Source of the DNA: JAXMDT01 sp046348685
GTDB lineage: Bacteria; Pseudomonadota; Alphaproteobacteria; Rickettsiales; UBA998
NCBI GenBank assembly: GCA_046348685.1
Contig: JAXMDT010000018.1
Coordinates: forward strand, 1 to 30,352
Reading direction: 5' to 3'
DNA length: 30,352 nt
The notes beneath the pieces were generated by a model. The model ran no database searches, was not told the DNA's origin, and was given only the letters and a program-made list of their open reading frames with translations. The position numbers and the translations under genes were made by a program. Positions 8,097 through 16,540 of the stretch are shown here, in pieces. Positions within the stretch are counted from its first letter, which is position 1; each line of letters begins with the position of its first letter.

Positions 8097-8165
8097 ATGT
8101 CTAGTCAAATAGCAAGCCTGCGTTCCCGTTCTGTTACAGGATCGTTGGAGGTATCTTCCAGCTGA
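8097..8165 (+). CDS. 22-residue serine-rich small peptide gene
   Basis: The frame runs 22 codons from ATG to TGA. The peptide begins MSSQIASLRSRSV and ends VSSS; nine of 22 residues are Ser, with two Arg and one Glu. It is too short for usual gene calling. Support comes from its position: an exceptional 15-base Shine-Dalgarno at perfect spacing in front, and 36 bases after the stop a strong terminator, giving a compact unit of roughly 150 bases. No same-strand gene follows for nearly 2 kb, so it is not a leader for a neighbour in this window. It may be a small protein, or an RNA whose translation or ribosome binding is the function. I recognise no named family. Confidence 0.6.
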   Translation: MSSQIASLRSRSVTGSLEVSSS

Positions 8166-8201
8166 GCGTATACAGATAGGAGCGTAGGCTTCATCTGACT
8201 T

Positions 8202-8234
8202 TAAGGGCCGATGTTCCCCGCATCGGCCCTTTTT
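8202..8234 (+). terminator. Rho-independent terminator of the tiny gene
   Basis: A perfect 10-bp GC-rich stem (AGGGCCGATG at 8204-8213 with CATCGGCCCT at 8221-8230) has a seven-base loop and ends in a T-run at 8230-8234. It closes the short transcription unit that starts upstream of 8081. Confidence 0.9.
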
Positions 8235-8313
8235 GTTTGCAATGTCGCCCCGGCTCCGTTCGTCAACGGGATAAACTCCGTCCGGGGTCAACGTCTTAAT
8301 TTTTAAAAAGTCG

Positions 8314-8460
8314 TGGATACCGGCCTACGCCGGTATGACAAAAAAATCGTCATTCCAGCGGAAGCTGGAATCCAGACATAAATTGAAAAAGCTGGATTCC
8401 AGATGAAGCCTTATAAGCCAAAGCTTAAGCAGCTTTGGACAAGGCTAGCTCTGGAATGAC
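8314..8460 (+). repeat. Cluster of three REP-like palindromic repeat units
   Basis: The unit is a 26-base imperfect palindrome with arms of the type TGGAT(A/T)CC(G/A)GC and GC(C/T)GG(T/A)ATGAC. Copy one is at 8314-8339 in plus orientation (8-bp stem ATACCGGC/GCCGGTAT). Copy two is at 8349-8374, inverted (GTCATTCCAG to AATCCA). Copy three, at about 8393-8460, has the same outer arms (TGGATTCCAG and CTGGAATGAC) but a long insert that folds as nested stems, AGCCTT/AAGGCT around CCAAAGCT/AGCTTTGG. A second cluster with the same unit lies at 21115-21199. Together with the tiny gene this accounts for most of the stretch 7998-8467 that lacks ordinary genes. Confidence 0.8.
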
Positions 8461-8467
8461 AGTATCA

Positions 8468-9544
8468 TTATGCCGCCTTAGCGCTGGGTTTGGCGATGGA
8501 GGCGATGTCGATGACGAAGCGGTATTTCACATCGCCCTTTACCATGCGGTCGAAGGCTTTGTCGATATCCTGCATGTTGATCTGCTCGATATCGGAGACG
8601 ATGTCATGCTTCGCGCAGAAATCAAGCATTTCCTGCGTTTCCTTGATGCCGCCAATCAACGTACCGGCAAGCGAGCGCCGGGCGAAGATCAAATTGAAGA
8701 CCATCGGCGACGGGTGCGGCGTTTCGGGCGCGCCGATCAATACATGCGTGCCGTCGCGCTTCAGCAGCGCCGTATAACTATCCAGATTGTGGGAGGCAGC
8801 CACCGTATCAATGATGAGATCGAAGCTGCGGGCATGTTTTGCCATCTGCGCTTCGTCCTTCGAGACCACGACTTCATCAGCGCCCAAGGCTTTTGCATCC
8901 TTTTCCTTCGAGGGCGAGGTCGTGAATGCCACGACATGCGCGCCGAGCGCATGCGCCAGCTTAATGCCCATATGACCGAGGCCGCCGATGCCGACCACAC
9001 CGACTTTTTTGCCCGGCCCAGCGTTCCAATGTTTCAGAGGCGACCAGGTGGTGATGCCCGCGCACAGCAGCGGCGCTACGGCAGCGAGGTCTTTTTCCTT
9101 ATGGGTAATCTTGAGGACGAAATGCTCATCGACGACAATGTTCGCGGAATAACCGCCATAGGTATTTACTTTAGGGTCACCATTCGGGCCGTTATAGGTG
9201 CCAGTGAAACCGACCGGGCCTTCGCAATACTGTTCAAGGTCTTCTTTGCAGGACGCGCACGTACGGCAGCTATCCACCATACAGCCAACACCAACAATAT
9301 CCCCTGTCTTGATTTTTTTTACATCGCTGCCGACTGCGGTGACACGGCCAACGATTTCATGTCCCGGCACGGAGGGATATTTTACGCCCGGCCATTCACC
9401 GCGTGCGGTGTGCAGATCCGAATGGCAGACACCGCAATACATAATCTCGATGGCGACATCCTTCTTGCCGACTTCGCGGCGGTCAATCGTGATAGGCGCA
9501 AGCGGCGTAGTTGCGGACTGGGCGGCGAATGCAGGCGTTTTCAT
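8468..9544 (-). CDS. Zinc-dependent NAD(P) alcohol dehydrogenase (YahK/cinnamyl-alcohol type)
   Basis: The start at 9544 (MKTPAFAAQ) is preferred since AGGAG lies just upstream; the product is 358 residues. The medium-chain dehydrogenase signature is complete: catalytic zinc Cys40 in GVCHSD, His62-Glu63 in GHEIVG, the structural zinc cysteines C93, C96, C99 and C107, and the dinucleotide motif GIGGLGHMGIKLA. The zinc set and the TYGGYSANIVV segment place it with YahK-like aldehyde reductases, which act on aldehydes and alcohols with NADP(H) in the cytoplasm. Its stop is near the repeat cluster and no terminator of its own was found. A long open frame on the opposite strand is a shadow. Confidence 0.93.
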   Translation of the reverse strand: MKTPAFAAQSATTPLAPITIDRREVGKKDVAIEIMYCGVCHSDLHTARGEWPGVKYPSVPGHEIVGRVTAVGSDVKKIKTGDIVGVGCMVDSCRTCASCKEDLEQYCEGPVGFTGTYNGPNGDPKVNTYGGYSANIVVDEHFVLKITHKEKDLAAVAPLLCAGITTWSPLKHWNAGPGKKVGVVGIGGLGHMGIKLAHALGAHVVAFTTSPSKEKDAKALGADEVVVSKDEAQMAKHARSFDLIIDTVAASHNLDSYTALLKRDGTHVLIGAPETPHPSPMVFNLIFARRSLAGTLIGGIKETQEMLDFCAKHDIVSDIEQINMQDIDKAFDRMVKGDVKYRFVIDIASIAKPSAKAA

Positions 9545-9617
9545 GGGAGTGCTCCTGAAGGCAATGGATAAAAAAATGCTATGTATGTCTACCAGCATAC
9601 ACTTCAACTATCTATAC

Positions 9618-9645
9618 AAAAAAAATGCTGTAGCGCGCTACAGCA
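9618..9645 (-). terminator. Rho-independent terminator overlapping the DUF1489 stop codon
   Basis: Read on the minus strand, a perfect 20-base palindrome (TGCTGTAGCG then CGCTACAGCA, 9645-9626) is followed by eight T (9625-9618). The stop codon of the DUF1489 gene, at 9640-9638, lies inside the hairpin, so the last codons and the terminator are the same DNA. Confidence 0.85.
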
Positions 9646-10045
9646 ATCCCAGCGACGCCAGTTCGCGCTGTAGATCTTCAGGTATGCTTTTAGAACCTTT
9701 CTTAATATCAGGGGGTGCATCCTTTGGATCGAAATAACGCCAGCCCTGAAATGCGCGGTGCTGGCGCGGCGAGACGCGCACCATTTCCTTATCATAGATC
9801 AGGCCGCAGAACGATTGGCCATCACGCACCAGCGGGCGCAATTCGAGTAGACGCTGACGCGCCACCAGCCAGCCTTTGATCACCCAATAGATCGAGCCGC
9901 CAGCGAGCACCTCATCGGCACGCTTGGGCATATGACGAGTGATATGCATCAGCTCGTCGCCCTGTCTCAGCCTGCCACGTTGCCAGCGTTCCAGGTCGGC
10001 GAGCGATTCGGGTCCGACGGAAAGTTTGATTAGGTGCATCGTCAT
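9638..10045 (-). CDS. DUF1489 family protein
   Basis: The 135-residue protein opens MHLIKLSVGPESLADLERWQ and continues with HITRHMPKRADEVLAGGSIYWVIKG, RQRLLELRP, CGLIYDKEMVRVSPRQHRAFQGWRYF and a short acidic tail ending SIPEDLQRELASLGLL. This is the full pattern of DUF1489, a family found mainly in Alphaproteobacteria and without known function. It has no signal peptide. Two nearby ATGs (MTM) are possible starts and neither has a strong ribosome site. It is divergent from the efflux gene across 87 bases, and the conserved family is a useful marker for the class of the organism. Confidence 0.9.
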   Translation of the reverse strand: MTMHLIKLSVGPESLADLERWQRGRLRQGDELMHITRHMPKRADEVLAGGSIYWVIKGWLVARQRLLELRPLVRDGQSFCGLIYDKEMVRVSPRQHRAFQGWRYFDPKDAPPDIKKGSKSIPEDLQRELASLGLL

Positions 10046-10132
10046 GTCTCATAACATTGCGCTGATTTATCGAAAGTCAATGCTAAGCACCGCTTGACGG
10101 CGGAGAACAACTAGTCCATTCAATCTGCCCCT

Positions 10133-11344
10133 ATGACACAGAATCACCCTATCTCCTCCAAAGAATTCACCCTGCTCATGGCGCTGTTGATCTCGATCGT
10201 CGCCATTTCGATCGATGCGATGCTGCCGGCGCTCGGCATTATCGGCTCTGAGCTGAAAGTCTCCAATGCAAATGAAACGCAGCTTATCGTGAGTTGCATA
10301 TTCGGCGGCATGGCAATCGGCCAGCTGATCGCCGGTCCGCTCTCGGACGCCATCGGACGCAGGCCTATCCTGTTTGCAGGTATTGTGCTTTATTTGGTAG
10401 GCAGCATTGTGTGCTACGTTTCCGATAATTTCCACGTACTGCTGATTGGCCGGATTATCGAAGGGCTTGGCGTTTCCTGCCCGTATGTGACAGCGGTTTC
10501 CGTCGTGCGCGATAAATTCGCGGGCCGCGATATGGCGCGGGTGATGTCACTTGTCATGATGATTTTCATTCTGGTTCCCGCCGTTGCGCCCAGTATCGGC
10601 CAGGCGATTTTACATTTCGGCACCTGGCGGGATATTTTCCTGCTCTATATCGGCTATTCCATTGCCATAGGTATCTGGATTGCGTTGCGGCTGGAAGAGA
10701 CACTGGCGCCGGAACATCGCATTCCGTTGAAGCTGGATGCTTTCGTGCATGGTTTTCGCCATATTATCAGCAACCGCACAACCATACTTTACACGCTATG
10801 TATGGGTTTCTGCTTTGGCGGATTTATCGGGTATCTCGGCGCTTCGCAGCAGATTTTCCAGAATCAATTTGGCGTTGGCGATACCTTCGCGCTATATTTT
10901 GGCGGGCTGGCTCTTGTACTTGGCATTTCGTCTCTTTCCAATTCATTCATCGTGGGAAAACTTGGCATGCGCTACATTTGCGTGCGCGCCATGAGCGCAA
11001 TTATCGTTTCCTCCGCTGTTTTTCTAGCGCTGCATGCGTTCGTTGACGTTGTTACGCTACCAATGTTCGTTGTTTATGCTGCGATTCTCTTTTTTGCCTT
11101 TGGCCTGATGTTCGGCAATCTGAACGCTATTGCCATGGAACCCATGGGCGATATCGCAGGAATGGCTTCCGCCATCACAGGCGCCATCTCATCCGTATTG
11201 TCGCTTGGTTTTGGAACATTAATTGGGCAGCTTTACAATAATACCTTGATACCTATTGCTGCTGGATTCTTTATTTTAGCCAGCCTTGCCATGGTCTTCA
11301 TCCGAATTGAACACCGCTGGCATCTCAAACAGGCGCAGGCTTAA
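10133..11344 (+). CDS. Bcr/CflA-type multidrug efflux MFS transporter
   Basis: The 403-residue protein has twelve predicted membrane helices. Characteristic points are the helix-1 segment SIDAMLPALG, the family motif GPLSDAIGRRPILFAGIVLYLVGS in the loop between helices 2 and 3, RIIEGLGVSCPYVTAVSVVRDKFAGRDMARVMS, and the motif-C region MMIFILVPAVAPSIGQAI. These define the Bcr/CflA branch of DHA1 proton-driven drug exporters in the inner membrane. The start at 10133 lacks a strong Shine-Dalgarno. Its stop is only two bases from the stop of the convergent carbonic anhydrase gene, with no terminator between. The substrate cannot be read from the sequence. Confidence 0.9.
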   Translation: MTQNHPISSKEFTLLMALLISIVAISIDAMLPALGIIGSELKVSNANETQLIVSCIFGGMAIGQLIAGPLSDAIGRRPILFAGIVLYLVGSIVCYVSDNFHVLLIGRIIEGLGVSCPYVTAVSVVRDKFAGRDMARVMSLVMMIFILVPAVAPSIGQAILHFGTWRDIFLLYIGYSIAIGIWIALRLEETLAPEHRIPLKLDAFVHGFRHIISNRTTILYTLCMGFCFGGFIGYLGASQQIFQNQFGVGDTFALYFGGLALVLGISSLSNSFIVGKLGMRYICVRAMSAIIVSSAVFLALHAFVDVVTLPMFVVYAAILFFAFGLMFGNLNAIAMEPMGDIAGMASAITGAISSVLSLGFGTLIGQLYNNTLIPIAAGFFILASLAMVFIRIEHRWHLKQAQA

Positions 11345-11346
11345 GC

Positions 11347-11964
11347 CTACATATCGAGTACTTCTACCTCGCCGGAAAATAGGTCGAGTACGGCGCCGAC
11401 GATAAGCATGTCCCCCTGCTCCACCAATTTTTCGATCAGCCGACTGGAATGCGAAAGCTGGCTTACCGAAGCACGCACATTCGCTTCTACTGCACGGCGC
11501 AGTTTTTCTTCCGCCGACATCGCGCTGATCTGCGAGATTGTAAAAATATGGGGTTTAATGCGGCTGACAATATCATGAATATTTTCTGAAGATATCGCTT
11601 GCGAGCCTTCGATATGATTAAGCGTTGCGGTAACAGCCCCGCATTGCGTATGCCCCATGACAAGCACAAGGTTTGTGCCATACGTACTGGCGGCAAATTC
11701 TACGCTGCCGACCAGTGACGGAGCCACGATATTGCCCGCGACCCGAATCACGAACAGATCACCGATATCCTGATCGAAAATCATTTCCACGGGGGCTCTC
11801 GAATCCGAACAGCATAGTACTATCGCTTTCGGAAACTGACCGCTCTTGGCAAAATCCTTAAGCTTGATAAGCGAAGATTGCGGGGTTTGGTGTGAATTAC
11901 CAGACAAAAAACGGGCATTGCCCGCTATTAACTCATCCATAATTTTTTGGGGATTGTTTTCCAT
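11347..11964 (-). CDS. Beta-class carbonic anhydrase
   Basis: The start at 11964 (MENNPQKIM) has AGGAG upstream; the product is 205 residues. The catalytic set of beta-carbonic anhydrases is complete: Cys52 with the Asp54-Arg56 dyad in CCSDSR, and His105 and Cys108 in GHTQCGA, together giving the two-Cys one-His zinc site. IGDLFVIRVAGNIV is the usual core. It interconverts CO2 and bicarbonate in the cytoplasm and has no signal peptide. An SbtA-like permease end lies at the left edge of the window but is about 11 kb away, so a joint role is only a possibility. Confidence 0.95.
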   Translation of the reverse strand: MENNPQKIMDELIAGNARFLSGNSHQTPQSSLIKLKDFAKSGQFPKAIVLCCSDSRAPVEMIFDQDIGDLFVIRVAGNIVAPSLVGSVEFAASTYGTNLVLVMGHTQCGAVTATLNHIEGSQAISSENIHDIVSRIKPHIFTISQISAMSAEEKLRRAVEANVRASVSQLSHSSRLIEKLVEQGDMLIVGAVLDLFSGEVEVLDM

Positions 11965-12291
11965 GATACTCCTGCGAACCTCCCGATTTACATATATCCA
12001 TGGAATATGCAATCAGGTTGCGTATCATTCCTGCGAGTAGCAGCTTTTCTTAACGGTAACCATTATTAATTGTTGTTAAATAAAACCGCCTTATGTTGCG
12101 GCGCAATACTATCTTTGATTGCATGTTTTATTCATCTATGCAAATGCCGCTAAGGTATTTAAATTATTTACCTATTTTTTATATTCGGCCACATTTTGCG
12201 CTTGAATTTATCGTGATTTGGCTCTCTATATGCCGCCCAAAGAGAAGTCTAACAATTCTCTGTCACCATAACTTAAAAAAGGCAAGCAACC
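11965..12291 (+). other. AT-rich divergent intergenic region, no gene seen
   Basis: This 327-base gap separates the divergent carbonic anhydrase and the alginate-epimerase gene. It is AT-rich and no open frame with a ribosome site was found. A possible promoter for the epimerase is TTGAAT at 12202-12207 with TCTATA at 12225-12230 (17-base spacing), which is a weak match. A short CCGC/GCGG inverted repeat lies near 12087-12102. Nothing else stands out. Confidence 0.4.
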
Positions 12292-15200
12292 ATGGCAATC
12301 TTCAACGTAAAAAACTACGGCGCAAAAGGTAACGGCACCACGGACGACCGTGCAGCGATTCAAAAAGCGCTCGATGCAGCGTTTAACGCGGGCGGCGGCG
12401 ACGTTTACCTGCCAAAAGGAATTTATGCCATTGGTAACGGCGGCCAAAAACCAACCTATGCCGGCCTTCAAATCAAAGATAACGTTCATGTCTATGGTGA
12501 CGGCATGGGCGAGACCGTTATTAAGGTTAAGGATGGTACCAGCGGTGGGATGACCGGCATCATGCGCAGTCCCTATGCCCGTGGTACGCATGATTTCTCC
12601 GTGCGCGACCTGACGCTCGATGGCAACCGTGATCATACCACCGGCAAAGTGGATGGCTGGTTCAATGGTTTCGCGCCTGAACAGGAAGGTAAGGATTATA
12701 ACCTTACCCTGCTCCGCGTTGAAATCAAGGATTGCTCCGGTTACGGCTTCGATCCGCATGAACAGACCGAAAACATCCTGATTAAGGATTGCGTTTCCCA
12801 CGGCAACGGTCTCGATGGCTTCGTCGCTGACTTCCAGTTTAATGGTAAATTTCAGGGTAACCTTGCCTACGATAACGATCGTCACGGATATAACATTGTT
12901 ACCAGCACCTATAATTTTCAACTGGTTGACAACATTGCACGCGACAATCGCGGCGGCGGTATCGTCGTCCAGCGCGGCACAAACGATATTCCAAGCCCGC
13001 ACGATATTCTGATCCAAGGCGGAAAAGTCTATGGCAACGCGCTGGAAGGCGTGCTTGTGAAATTGTCGGATAAAGTGACCGTTACCGGCGCTGAAATCTA
13101 TGATAACGGCACAGCGGGCATCCGCCTGTTCGGTTCCAAAGGCAGCATTATCTATAACAATAAAGTCCATGATAACTCGCAAAGCAAAGATGGCGGCTAC
13201 GATGAAATCCGCCTGGAAGCATATGATGACACCGGCACCCGTTATTCCAACACGGATGGCACGCCTGTCACCAGCGGCGGCCACTTAGGTAAATTCTTTG
13301 CAACCAGCGGTACGCGCATTCATGATAACCAGATCTACGATAGCAACAGCACGGTCATCAAAGCCGGTTGGGGTGTAAAAGAAAAATTGTTCGGCGCGAC
13401 GAATCCGGGTGTGTTTGATAACGATGTTATCAACAACCTGATTTATGGCACGAAAAACGGCATGGTTCAGCTTGTCGGTAACGGCAGCGATCAAAGCGGC
13501 AACACCAGTGATGATGGGATTCCGGATGGCAACCAACTGATCGTTGGCGGCCCGGAGGACGGTGTTCATACCGGCGGTAACGGTAACGATACGATCGACG
13601 GTGGCGGCGGCAAAGACACGCTTACAGGTAATGCAGGCAAAGACGTCTTTAAATTCAGTAATCTTGCTGACAGCGTTGATACCAATGCAATGTATGATCA
13701 CATCACGGATTTCAATGTTGTCGATGATAAGATAGACGTGCGCGGCTTGGGCTTTACCGGCTTTGTAACGACCGGTCTTACCCAGGAGGGCGAACTGCGC
13801 CTCGTATACAGCGCGGCAAACGACCGTTCTTATATCCGCAGTGACCAGTCGACTTTTGAATTCTACCTCGATGGCGATTATCGCACGACGCTGACGGCAT
13901 CGAACTTCATGTTCGATTCGGCTCCGAATCATGCTCCCGTCGTCAATTACCCGCTTGTTGACCAGATCGGCACGGAAGGTCAGGCATTTACCTACCAGTT
14001 CGCCAACATCACCTTTACCGATCAGGATGGTGACGCTCTTACCTTCACGGCGAAACAAGCCAATAACACCGCCTTACCATCATGGTTGACTTTCAACGCA
14101 ACGACGCAGACTTTTAGCGGCACGCCAACCAGCATTGCAGCCGGTAGCTACGACATTACGGTTACAGCGAACGATGGGCGCGGCGGCGTTATCTCAGATA
14201 CGTTCAAGATCGACATCTCGGATGCTCCCGTTGTTGATCCCCTGACCGGCGATGACAATGCAAATAACCTGCTCGGCACAAATGCGAACGAACTGCTACG
14301 TGGCAATGGTGGCCTCGATACGCTGAACGGCGGCGATGGTAACGATACGTTGGATGGCGGCGCTGGCAAGGATACCTTGACGGGCGGCAATGGCAGCGAC
14401 GTCTTTAAATTCAGCGATGCCACGCACAGCACGGAAACGGATCCGGATAGAATCACCGATTTCGATGTCGCACAGGATAAAATCGATCTTTCCGGCCTTG
14501 GTTTTACGAGCCTGGTTTCTGGAACCAAAACGAATGCGGGTGAACTGCGTCTTGCTTACAGCGCAGCGAATGACCGCACTTATGTCCGCAGCGATCAGTC
14601 AACCTTTGAATTTTATTTGCAAGGTGACTACCGCGCGACATTGACCAATGCTAACTTCATCTTCAATGCCGCAGGAAACCACAATCCGATCGTTGGCGCA
14701 TCCCTGGTTGATCAGGCAACATCCGAAGACCAGGCGTTCACCTACACGTTTGCGGCAAATTCCTTCACCGACGCAGATGGCGATGCGCTTACCTATACAG
14801 CAAAGCTTGCCAATAATGCGGCGCTACCTGCTTGGCTGAACTTCGATGCAGCTAACCGCACGTTCAGTGGAACACCGACGAGCACTGCATCCGGCCAATA
14901 CAACATCGTCGTTACGGCGGATGATAATCATGGCGGCACGGTTTCCGATGAGTTCATCTTTAACGTTACCGATGTCAATCATGCCCCGACTGTTTCTGTG
15001 CCACTGGTTGATCAAAATGGCACGGAAGGCCAGGCATTTACGTATCAGTTCGTATCCAGCACTTTCAGCGATTCGGATGGCGATGCGCTCACCTATACTG
15101 CTAAGCTTGCCAGCAATGCAGCGCTTCCGGCATGGTTGACGTTTGATGCCGCTAACCGCACCTTCAGCGGCACGCCGACCGATACGGCTTCCGGCCAGTA

Positions 15201-16521
15201 TAACATCGTCGTAACAGCCAATGATGGCAAAGGCGGCACGGTTTCCGACGAATTTGTTTTCAACGTTGCTGACGTTGCTCCGGCTAATCATGCACCGGTA
15301 GTTGCAGTACCGCTAGTTGACCAGAATGGTACGGAAGGCCAGGCATTCAGCTACCAGTTTGCAGCTGGCAGTTTCACGGACCAGGATGCAGGTGACACGC
15401 TGACCTACACAGCGAAGTTGACCGGTGGCGCGGCGCTTCCGGCATGGCTCGCTTTCGATGCAGCAAACCGTACGTTCAGCGGCACGCCGACCGACACCGC
15501 CTCGGGCGCATACTCAATCGTCGTCACGGCCAACGATGGTCACGGAGGTATTGTTGACGATACGTTTATCTTCAATGTCGCGGATGTGGTCACACCGCCT
15601 GCAGGCACACCGATTTCGGGTGATAACAATGCCAACAACCTCCTGGGAACAACTGGCAACGACGTCATTCTCGGCAATGGCGGAAACGACACGCTTTCCG
15701 GTCTCGGCGGTAACGATACGCTCGATGGCGGCGCAGGTAAGGATACGCTTACCGGCGGTGAGGGAGCTGATGTTTTCAAATTCAGCAACCTGTCCCATAG
15801 CGTTGAGTCGGCTCTTGACCGCATTACTGATTTCGATGTGACGAAGGATAAAATCGATCTTTCCGGTCTCGGCTTCACGAAATTCGTGACCACTTCCGGC
15901 ACGCAAATTGATGAGCTTCGCTTGTCCTATAGCTCCACCGGCAATAAGAGCTTGATTAAGAGTGATAAACTTACCTTCGAAATTCAGCTCGACGGTGATT
16001 ATCGCGGTAAGCTGACCAATGATAATTTCATCTTTAACGGCGGCTCTTCCACCCCAACGACTCCTGGCGGCGGTAGCGGCGGTCAGGGAGATATTACGGG
16101 CACGGATTCAGGTGAAACCCTCACCGGCACTCCGGCGAACGAGCATCTCTTTGGCCTGGGCGGTAACGATACGCTGATCGGCAATTTCGGCAACGATACG
16201 CTGGACGGTGGTTCCGGGGCAGATCAGCTGACCGGTAACGAAGGTTCGGACGTTTTCGCATTCCTTAGCCTGACGCATAGCACTGAGACCAAGCTTGACC
16301 ACATCACCGATTTTGAAGTGGGCGTGGACAAGATCGACCTGCGCGGCCTTGGCTTTACGGATTTCGTTACCAAGACAACAACCGGTACCGGTGAGCTTCG
16401 CCTCGCTTACAGCGGCGCGACGGATCGCAGCTATATCCGCAGCGATCAATCCACCTTCGAATTCTACCTCGACGGTGATTATCGCGGCCATCTGACGCAT
16501 GACGACTTCATCTTCAGCTAA
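12292..16521 (+). CDS. AlgE-type mannuronan C5-epimerase with R-modules and Ig-like domains
   Basis: This 1409-residue protein converts mannuronate to guluronate in alginate, by family. Residues 1-415 match the AlgE A-module: VKNYGAKGNGTTDDRAAIQKAL cap, KVDGWFNG, YGFDPHEQT at 151-159, LDGFVADFQ, NDRHGYNIVTSTYNF and GGIVVQRGT. The known AlgE4 catalytic residues (K117, Y149, D152, H154, R195, from memory) are present at K119, Y151, D154, H156 and R197. Four R-modules with RTX nonapeptides and a DHITDF...KID..GLGFT core lie at about 419-545, 654-795, 1105-1247 and 1265-1409. Ig-like putative domains (PLVDQ.GTEGQAFTYQF ... FSGTPT) sit at 546-645, 796-895, 896-998 and 999-1100. There is no signal peptide; the RTX C-terminus ending DDFIFS suggests type I secretion, but no exporter genes are here. 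A strong terminator follows. Confidence 0.93.
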   Translation: MAIFNVKNYGAKGNGTTDDRAAIQKALDAAFNAGGGDVYLPKGIYAIGNGGQKPTYAGLQIKDNVHVYGDGMGETVIKVKDGTSGGMTGIMRSPYARGTHDFSVRDLTLDGNRDHTTGKVDGWFNGFAPEQEGKDYNLTLLRVEIKDCSGYGFDPHEQTENILIKDCVSHGNGLDGFVADFQFNGKFQGNLAYDNDRHGYNIVTSTYNFQLVDNIARDNRGGGIVVQRGTNDIPSPHDILIQGGKVYGNALEGVLVKLSDKVTVTGAEIYDNGTAGIRLFGSKGSIIYNNKVHDNSQSKDGGYDEIRLEAYDDTGTRYSNTDGTPVTSGGHLGKFFATSGTRIHDNQIYDSNSTVIKAGWGVKEKLFGATNPGVFDNDVINNLIYGTKNGMVQLVGNGSDQSGNTSDDGIPDGNQLIVGGPEDGVHTGGNGNDTIDGGGGKDTLTGNAGKDVFKFSNLADSVDTNAMYDHITDFNVVDDKIDVRGLGFTGFVTTGLTQEGELRLVYSAANDRSYIRSDQSTFEFYLDGDYRTTLTASNFMFDSAPNHAPVVNYPLVDQIGTEGQAFTYQFANITFTDQDGDALTFTAKQANNTALPSWLTFNATTQTFSGTPTSIAAGSYDITVTANDGRGGVISDTFKIDISDAPVVDPLTGDDNANNLLGTNANELLRGNGGLDTLNGGDGNDTLDGGAGKDTLTGGNGSDVFKFSDATHSTETDPDRITDFDVAQDKIDLSGLGFTSLVSGTKTNAGELRLAYSAANDRTYVRSDQSTFEFYLQGDYRATLTNANFIFNAAGNHNPIVGASLVDQATSEDQAFTYTFAANSFTDADGDALTYTAKLANNAALPAWLNFDAANRTFSGTPTSTASGQYNIVVTADDNHGGTVSDEFIFNVTDVNHAPTVSVPLVDQNGTEGQAFTYQFVSSTFSDSDGDALTYTAKLASNAALPAWLTFDAANRTFSGTPTDTASGQYNIVVTANDGKGGTVSDEFVFNVADVAPANHAPVVAVPLVDQNGTEGQAFSYQFAAGSFTDQDAGDTLTYTAKLTGGAALPAWLAFDAANRTFSGTPTDTASGAYSIVVTANDGHGGIVDDTFIFNVADVVTPPAGTPISGDNNANNLLGTTGNDVILGNGGNDTLSGLGGNDTLDGGAGKDTLTGGEGADVFKFSNLSHSVESALDRITDFDVTKDKIDLSGLGFTKFVTTSGTQIDELRLSYSSTGNKSLIKSDKLTFEIQLDGDYRGKLTNDNFIFNGGSSTPTTPGGGSGGQGDITGTDSGETLTGTPANEHLFGLGGNDTLIGNFGNDTLDGGSGADQLTGNEGSDVFAFLSLTHSTETKLDHITDFEVGVDKIDLRGLGFTDFVTKTTTGTGELRLAYSGATDRSYIRSDQSTFEFYLDGDYRGHLTHDDFIFS

Positions 16522-16540
16522 GATGTAGTTGATAATAAGC

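Noticed and set aside
8061..8291. 76-codon minus-strand frame over the tiny gene
   Set aside because: The plus strand carries the extreme ribosome site and terminator; the minus frame has neither.
8435..9571. 378-codon plus-strand frame opposite the alcohol dehydrogenase
   Set aside because: The minus strand encodes a complete dehydrogenase with zinc and dinucleotide motifs; the plus frame has no family pattern and runs into the repeat cluster.
12226..14058. Two long minus-strand frames (352 and 257 codons) in the alginate epimerase
   Set aside because: They mirror the repetitive GC-rich codons of the epimerase and show no motif or ribosome site.
13546..16519. Tandem DNA satellite in the epimerase gene
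   Set aside because: The periodicity is at protein level (RTX nonapeptides and Ig-like units), with synonymous codons differing between copies.
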